Below are positions 52,546 to 61,500 of a stretch of 64,000 nt of DNA, piece by piece. The stretch lies in assembly GCA_016124535.1 (NCBI GenBank), contig WGNK01000044.1:19408-83407 (forward strand). Reading direction: 5' to 3'. A program made the position numbers and the translations under genes. A model generated the notes under the pieces. The model saw only the letters and a list, made by a program, of their open reading frames with translations. It was not told the DNA's origin and did not search any database. This stretch comes from Azospirillum sp. (GTDB lineage Bacteria > Pseudomonadota > Alphaproteobacteria > Azospirillales > Azospirillaceae). Within the stretch, counting starts at the first letter, position 1. Every line of letters starts with the position of its first letter.

Positions 52546-55500
52546 TCACTGCCAATTGGCCGCCAGCACCGGCTGCAGATCCTGCTCCTGAGCCGGGGTC
52601 AGCGTGGTCTGGCCCAGGGACGGCGGCGTCATCGACGCCATCGCATTGACCAGGTTCTGCACCTGGCTGTCGGCAAGCGTGTGGCCGTCGCCGGCCCTGA
52701 ACTCTTCGAGATGATAGTCGCTGCCGCCGTACCAGTTCTGGACCGTCAGCTTGTCGTTGGTGCCGATGATCGAGACCACCAGATTGTTGCCGGTCTGGGC
52801 AAACCACAGCTGGTCATAACCGACATCGCTGCCGAACGCTGCGACATCGTGGTTGCCCGCGGTGGCGTCGTTATCGGTGACGCTGTCCGACCCGTAGCCG
52901 CGGCCCAGCACATAGGTGTCGTCGCCGCTGCCGCCGGTCAGGATGTCGGTTCCGGCGCCGCCATCAAGGGTATCGTTGCCGGCATTGCCGGTCAGGGTAT
53001 TGTTGGCGGCGTTGCCGGTGATGATGTTGTCGAGTTCGTTGCCGGTGCCGTTGATCGTGCTCGACCCGGTCAGCGCCAGGTTCTCGACATTGCCGCCCAG
53101 GGTGTAGGTGATAGTGCTCCGCACGGTGTCGGTGCCTTCGTCGGCCTGCTCCGTCACCACGTCGCCGCTGCTGTCGACCACGTAGAGGTCATCGCCGCTG
53201 CCGCCGATCAGGGTGTCGGTGCCGCCGCCGCCGTTGAGGGTGTCGTTACCCGCGCCGCCACTGAGCGTGTTGTTGACGACGTTGCCGGTGATCAGATTGT
53301 CGAGTTCGTTGCCGGTGCCGTTGATCGAAGAAACGCCGGTGAGAGTCAAGTTCTCGACGTTGTCGCCCAGGGTAAAGGCAATCTTGCTCTGGACGGTATC
53401 GTTGCCTTCGCCGGCCAGTTCGGTCACGACATCGCCGGCATTGTCCACGACATAGGTGTCGTCGCCGGTACCGCCGCGCATGGTGTCGGCGCCGCTGCCG
53501 CCGTCCAGCGTGTCGTCCCCGGCACCGCCATCGAGGTTGTCGGCCCAGGTGGTGCCGGTCAGAGTGTCATTGCCGGCGGTGCCGCGGATCCAGGCATTGC
53601 CGTTGATCGTCGCCCGGTCCCAGCTGGAGCCGTCGGCGAATTCGAAGGATTCGATGCCCCAGTTGTAGGTGGTCGAGCTGAACTGCTTGACGATGGTAAT
53701 ATTTTCGCCAGTGCCGGCCAGATCGACCCGGAGATCGCTCCCGACCCGGGTCAGTGCAATGTCGCCAGCATTGAGATTGGTCAGGCGCAGGGTATCGGTG
53801 TCGGAGATCGAGGAATTGTTGTCGTTGATGGTGTCGTTGCCGTCGCCGGAGCGATAGACATAGATATCGCTGCCGCCGCTTCCGCTCAGCGTGTCCGCAC
53901 CGGCGTCGCCGAACAGCGTGTCGTTGCCGGAGCTGCCGGTGAGGGTGTCGGCCCCGGCGGTGCCGCGCAGCCAGGCATTGGCGATGATCGTCGCCCGGTC
54001 CCAGCTGCTGCCGTCGGCGAACCGGAAGGCGTCGATGCCGACGGTCGTCGCTGACAAGAATTGGCCGGTGACGGTGATGGTGTCACCGGTCGGGAGGATG
54101 GCGACCTTGAGATCGTTGCCGACCCGGCTCAAAGCCAGATCGCCGGCGTCGAGGTCGAAGAAGCGCAACGTGTCGACTTCGCCCGCGGTTCCGGTTGGGT
54201 CGTTGAGGGTGTCGTTGCCGTCGCCGGACGAATAGCCGAAGGTGTCGCTGCCGACGCCGCTGTTCAGGGTATCGTTGCCCTTGCCGCCGTAAAAGAGATC
54301 GTTGCCCAGTGTGCCACTGATGGTGTCGTCGCCGTCGGTGCCGAACATCCACGCGGCGGCTTGGATCTGGGTGCGGTCCCAGGTGGTGTCGTCGGCGAAG
54401 ACCAGTTGCTCGATGCCGAAGGACGTCGAGGCGAAATGGTTCTGCACGGTCAGGGTCTCGCCGGTGGCATTGATTTTGATTTGGAGATGGTCACCGCTGC
54501 GCCCCACCGTCACATCGGTCGGGGCGAGACCGACCAGGCGAACCACGTCGGTGTCCACGGATCCGCTGGTTTCGATGACGGTGTCGTCGCCGGAACCAAC
54601 ACCGTACCGGTAGGTATCCGAACCGGCACCGCCGGTCACGGTATCGTTGCCGGCACCGCCGTCGAAGGTTTCGGCTGCGCTGGTACCGGTGATGACGTCG
54701 TCGCCGCCGGAGCCGAGATAGAGCGCCTGGATCGCCAGCGCCGCACGGTCCAGGGTCGAACCGTCGGCAAACCGGACCACTTCGACGCCGGTCGAGGCCG
54801 AGGTGAAGTGCCCGGCAACGGTCAGCGTCTCGCCGGTCGCGGTGACCGTGATCACCAGATCATTGCCCGGCAGGCGATGGACCAAGGTGACGTCGGCGGT
54901 ATCGAGGCCGTCCAGTTCGACCACGTCGAGATCCACCGCGCCGCTGGTCTCGACGATGGTGTCGTTGCCGCCGCCGGCCGAGAAGTGATAGGTGTCCGAT
55001 CCGCCACCGCCGGCCAGACGGTTATCCGCGGTACTGCCGATCAAGGTATCGTCGCCGCTGCCGGCGGTGACGTTCTCGACCGAGACCACCGTCTCGGTGA
55101 CGCCGCCGGCCGTCGCCGTGCCGGCTGCGAGATCGAACACCCAGTCGGCGCTGCTGCCGGCATAGTCGATTGTATCGGTGCCGTCGCCGCCATCGAAGCT
55201 GTCGGTGCCGTCACCGCCCGAAAGGACATCGTCGCCGGCACCGCCGTTCAGCACGTCGTCGCCGGAGTAGCCATAGAGCAAATCGTTGCCGTCGCCGCCG
55301 TCGATCAGATCGTTGCGGCCGGCAAAGCCCAGGATGGTATCGTCGCCGACGGTCCCGGCACCAGCGAGATAGAGGGCGCGCAAGGTCTCGAGGGTCCAGG
55401 GCGCATCCTGCTCGAAGGTAACGGATTCGACCCCTTGATCGAGATTGCCGCTGAATTCGCCGACCAGGCGGATGGTCCCGGCCGCCGCGACCCCGTCGGT

Positions 55501-58500
55501 CGGGATCAGCAGGATGGCATCGCTGCCGTCGCGCGCGACCGTAACTTCCGTGGCGGCGATCCCGACCAGGTGCAGGCTGTCCGCCGAGCCGGCGGCGACC
55601 CCGTCGCTGACGGTATCGTCGCCATCGCCGCGGGCATAGACATAGCTGTCGTCGCCGCTGCCGCCTTGCAGCAGGTCGTTGCCGCCGCCGCCGCTTAAGC
55701 TGTCGTCGGTGTTGAAGCCGTCGATGCTGTCGTCACCGGCGGTCGCCGCCCGGGCCAGCAGCAGCGCGCGGAAATCGGCCTGGGTCCAACTGCTGCCGTC
55801 GGCGAAGTTCACGGATTCGACGCCCTGGCCGACGACATCGTCCAAAGACTCGACGAGCCGGATCGATCCGCCGTCGCCGGCTTCAAGAGCCGAGGGGGCC
55901 ACCACCAGGGTCACGTCGTTGCCGCTGCGGACCAGTGACACCGCAGTCTGGTCGAAGTCCAGGAACACCACCCGGTCGGCGAAGCCGTTGCCGGCATCCT
56001 CGGTGATGGTGTCGTCGCCGTCGCCACGGGCGTAGAGATAGGTGTCGTCGCCGTCGCCACCATTGATGGCATCGTTGCCGAGCCCGCCCGCCAGCGTGTC
56101 GTCGGTGTTGAACCCGGTGATGGTGTCGTCGCCGGCGGTGCTGGTCGCGGTCAGCATCCGGGCCTGGAGGTCGGCGCGGGTCCATTCGGTGGCGTCGGCG
56201 AAGGTGATCCGATCGACGCCGATACCGGCCAGATCCATGAACGACTTCTTGAGAATGATCTGGGCGCCGCCGGGACCGCTGATCGTGAGTACTACGTCGT
56301 CGCCCGAACGCGCCACCGACACCTCTTCGGGGGTAATGCCGGACAGGGACAGGGTATCGTTGGTACCGCCGCCGGGCGCCTCGGTGATGATGTCGTTGCC
56401 GTCGCCGCGGGCGTAGAGATAGGTGTCGTCGCCGAAACTCCCGTCCAGGCTGTCGTCGCCGAGCCCGCCGATCAAGGTGTCGTCGGTGGTAAAGCCGAGG
56501 ATCGTATCGTTGTCGGCGGTGCCGGTGGTCAGCCAGGTCTTGATCTGATCGCCGGTCCAGACCGTGCCGTCGAAGAACTCGAACCGTTCGACCTGGCGGT
56601 ACCAGAGCGAGAACTGATCGGCGATCCGCAGTCGGTCGGTCTGGCCGTCGATCGACAGCACCAGGTCGCTGCCGTCCCGCTCGACGGTCACGGCGTCCGC
56701 AGCCACCCCTTCATTGAACCGGACGGTGTCGTCGGTCGGGCCCAGACCCTCGTTGGATTCATAAATCGTGTCGTGGCCGTAGCCGAGGCCGAAGACATAG
56801 ATGTCGTTGTCGCCATGGCCCCAGAGTTCGTCGTCGCCGGCGCCGCCGTCGATCAACTCGTCCCAGTCGCTGCCATGGAGAATGTCATTTCCGGACGTGC
56901 CGATGACCGGCACGTCGGCGGCGGCGAAATCGGCGATCGTCATCTCGGTGCCGTCGGCAAAGTCAAACAGCTCGATCGCACCCCACTGGTCGTCGAAATA
57001 GAGCCGGTCGTATTGGCCGTCGATGGTGACGCTCTCGCCGGTATCGTTGACGGTGAAGGTCAGCGCCTTGCCGAAATGGCTCACCGTCAGATCGGGCAGC
57101 GTCAGATGCTTAAACACCAGACGGTCTTCGTCCTCGATAAAATAGGTCGTCTTGTCGTCGTGGACGATGTCGTGGCCGTAGCCGCGCCCGAACACATAGG
57201 TGTCGCTGAAGGCGCCGCCCGCCAGGTAATCGTCACCGGCGCCACCATCCAGAACGTCCTCGCCGACGAAGCCAAAGATGACGTCGTCCCCCGCCGACGT
57301 GTTGTTACGGATCAGCGTGCGCCTGATGTCGGCGTCGCTGAAACCGCTGCCATCGTCGAACACCAGGTATTCGATCTGGTTGGCAAAGTAGGTGCCGAGC
57401 ACGCCGGTATAGGTCGGGGTGAACTGGCCGAGGATGGTGATGCTGTCACTTGCGCCGGTCACGCCGATGGTCAGGTCGTTCGATTGACCGACCCGGGAGA
57501 AAGTCAGTTCGCCGGCGGTGATCCCGCCTTCAAACTTGAGCACGTCGATGCCGTCGCGGAAGACGTTGTCCTCGTGATCCTCGATCACGTCGTTGCCGTC
57601 GCCGCGAGCAACGACATAGATGTCGCCATCGCCGCCGCCGAGCAGGATGTCGTTGCCGGCGCCGCCGTCCAGCACATCGTTGTCGGCGGTTCCTTCCACG
57701 GTGGTGCCCGCGGCATCGACCCGGCTGACCGCATAGGCGAAGTCGAAGCCGCTCCAAACCGTGCCGTCGGCAAACACGATCTCCTTGACGCCGGTATCGT
57801 CGCTGAGGTCGTCGATCAGGATCGGACCGGGAGCCTCGCCATCGAACTGGCGCTTGATCCTGATCGACTCGCCGGTCGCCGCGACGGTGAGCACGAGGTC
57901 GATGCCGTCACGGGTCGCCACGATGTCCGAGGGCGTATGGTAGGAGAAGCGCAGCGTGTCTCCTGATCGATTGCCGAGATAGGGCTCGCTGTCGTCGATG
58001 ACGTCGTGGCCGATCACCCGGCCGGCGACATAGGTGTCGGCGCCGCCGGCACCGGCCAGCACCTGGTCGCTGGCATCCAGATAGAAGATGTCCGCATCGT
58101 TGGTCCCGGCGCGGTCTCCGGACCCGGCGAGCAGCAGATCCTCCGGCAAGCCGATTGCTTCGGCGGCGGTAACGAAATCGTAGCTCGCCGCCGCCCGCTC
58201 GTAGCCGGCGACGAAATTCTGGGCGAGAAAGCCGTAAGTGTTGAGTTGGTAGGAAGCGCCGCGGCTATAGTCGCTGATGATCGTGTCGAGCAGCGGTTGC
58301 CAGCTCCGCAGCCAGGCGAACGGATCTTCGGCCGCGCTTGCCGCTCCGAGCACCGCCTCGAACACACCCGCCAGTTGGTCGTTGTCATTGGACCGGAAGC
58401 CGTTGGTCTCGGCGTCGTAGTGGATCGACGAGAAATAGGACGAGAGCGGGCCGCCCTGGACCGCCACCCGCGCGGCATAGAGTTCGACGCCGCGGTCGAT

Positions 58501-61500
58501 CCGGCCAAGCAGCTCGGTCATGGCGTTCCGGGCACCGGCGACGCTGTCGGGCTCGATGAAGAACGGCGCCAGGGATTCGCCGATCAACCGCTCCCACACC
58601 GCGAAATCCTGCCCCAGCACCGCGCCATAGGTCGGCTCCTCGCCCACCGGGAAGCTGGCAATGTCGAAATTCTCCGGCGCGATGTTGCGCTGGACGCCGG
58701 GATAGGTGCCGCTGGTGACTGTCAGGGTCTCGCCGCTGACTGCATCCGACCAGGTCAGGCTGCGGGTCGCGATGTCTCCGGTGTCGCTGGTCAAGGCGGC
58801 GTCCGGCAACCACAGATTGCGCAGCTCGGCGACTGTCGGCGCCTCGGTGCCAAGATCATGAACCAAGCGGTAGGTCACGCCGGAAACAAAGGTCCAGGTG
58901 GTCCGGAGTTTGGTGACGCCCTCGACCTCGATGGTTTCTTCTTCCTGGCGCCAGTTATAGTCTACGATGTCGTCTCCGACCTTGACGATCGTGAGGTCGG
59001 GATAGTCGTTGAGCCCCTCCGGCCCCAGCAGTATCTCGCCGTCGGCCGTGCGCATCGGCGCGCCCTCCGCCCAGGCGACCAGGATCGGCCGCACGGCATC
59101 TCGAAGCACCGCGAAATCGGGCGAAGTGAACCCGGCGAGGGCAGCTTCGACCGCTGCGGCACTCTCAGGACGCAGGCTCATCGCCTGGCGGAGTGTAACC
59201 AGCGTGCCGCTGGCAAAGAGATCAGGCAGCGCCTCGGCGGTCGCGGTGATCTCGATCGGTGCGCCGACATAGACCGAGTCGAGGTTGTCGGTGCGGAAGA
59301 CAACGTCGCCGATCACGCCGGTGCTGCCGTCGCTCCAGGTGAAGTCCGCAGTGGCATCGAGCCGGCTGCCGTTGATCAGCGTCCCCGGCTCCGCCGCGGT
59401 TGCATCCAGCGAGATGCCGGTGATGCCGCGCGCGGTGACGCTCAGCAGTTCTCCCTCGTCGGTGACGCCGTTCTCGTTCGCATCCTGCCACACCAGCAAC
59501 TGGTCAAAGCTGTCGGCGCTGTTCGCCACGCCGTCGCCGTTGAAGTCGGCGAGGCCGTCGTCATCGGCATCGACCCGTCCGTCGAGATTTCCGTCGAGCG
59601 TCTCCAGCACCGAGAAACCAGGCGTGCGGCCGATGCCGAACAGTTCGCGAGCATCGTCGATCCGGCCGTTGCCGTCGAGGTCGCGGGCCAGCATGCCGTC
59701 GTCGGAACCGGCCAGCGCGGTGCGTTCGGCGTAGAGGTCGCCATCAATGTCGAAGCGGGCATTGAGCGAGCCGAACGGCGTCACCTCGATGCCGTCACCG
59801 TCGAGATCGAGCACCAGCGGGTCGCCGCCGCCCCAGCCGTCGATGCCGACCATGGATTTCGCGATCAGCCCGAACACCTGCCAGGCATTCCAGATCGAAT
59901 AGCCATTGGGGTAGGGGTTGACGATTCGCTCCGCGGTGATGTCGAACTCGGCGAGGAAAATGTTACCGGGCCCGATTTCTCCGGCGCCATCGGCGCGCGC
60001 ATGCTTTTCGGCGCCCCAGTTGGTGATGTACATCTGGTCGTCGACGGCATACGTCGCCCCCTCCTTGCGCGACCAAGCCGTCGCGATCGCCAATTCGCCT
60101 TTGGAGGTAAGGCTGTATTTGATCAATCCGCCCCAGGTCGAGGCGTAGGCGTCTTCCGAGTCTTGCTGGCGCAACCCACCATAGAGCGGCAACACCCCGA
60201 ACAGCGCCACCCGATCTTCGAACGAAAGATCCGTGACCGCCACTCCGGGACTGTACCAAACCTTGTCGGCACCGCCTCCGGTCTCGACGAAAGTGCCGAC
60301 CGGGCCGCCGAGAAAGGCATCGTCGCCGCCGGTCAGCACCACCTTTTCGGCATTCCGGACGATCAGATTTTCATTGTAGCCTAAGGCATATCCAGTCAGC
60401 TCCTGAACGAAGGCGTCGACGATGGTCGCCATTTCCTCGCCGAAGCCCTGTTGCTGCAACCCGTCATGGTTGACGCTGGCCGATCGGGTGCTGACATGGC
60501 CATAATAGTAGTTCAGGCCGCTGCCGGTCTTAGAGTAGTCGACGACGTCGACATTATGCAGAATATCCTCGTTCCGCGCCGACTCTCCAAGATCGATCGT
60601 CTGTTCAAGAGCGAGCGCGCCGGCCGCGATCTGCAGCCGATCGGGCCGCGCCGTCAGCTCGATCGTCTCGGCGCCGCCCAGGATGTAGGTGTTGCCGCCG
60701 CCTTCCAGCCTGACCAGTACTTGCCCGTCATTGGCGCTCTCGACCACCGAACTCGGGCTGGTTTCCTCGCTGAGGGTCACCGTGAGCCCGTTGCCCTCGC
60801 CGAAGGCCGTGAACCGGGCGAGATCCTCGTCGCCGGCGCCGAACAGCAGCGTCGCCCGGGGGATGCCATCCGTGTCGATTTCCGCCGTATCGTCGCCTTC
60901 CGACAGCACGATCACCTCAATGCTGTCGATTCGGCCGGTTATCGCCGAGTTGATGGAGCCGGATTTGATGGTGAATTCGGTAGCACCTCCGGTGTTCTTG
61001 ACGGTGAATTCGAGATCCTGCCCCCAATCTCTTTTGGCGAATGAAAGAATATCCTCGCCGGCACCTCCGTTAAGCAACGTTGGTACCTCGCCCAGAACTA
61101 TCAGGTCATCTCCATCGCCGCCGTCAGCCTCGACCACAATCGTCCCGCGATCCTTGTCCCAGCGGTTATCGCCGGCGGTGACCACGATCAGATCTTTGCC
61201 GGCATCGCCCTTGAGCTCCTGACGTGCCCGCTGGGTCGTGCCTTCGTCGCCGGTGCCCGGAGTCCACGGGTCACGCGGTCCGATGCCGACCAAAAGGTCG
61301 TTGCCGCCGCCGCCCTGAACGACGCCGAAGCCATCGTGGATCAAGACGTTGGCGTCATCCAAACCGTACAACTCGGCTTGGTCGGTGCCGATCGCGATGG
61401 TGTTCTGGTCGAAGGCAACCGTGACCCCACAATCTCCAGCGAGATTGACCTCCAAATTCTGTGTCTGACTAAGCGCGGTATAGAAATCTATATTAGGTGT

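Noticed and set aside
52900..58110. Regularly spaced repeats resembling a CRISPR array.
   Set aside because: The units keep a reading frame, encode RTX nonapeptides and vary gradually; there are no identical repeats separated by unique spacers and no cas genes.
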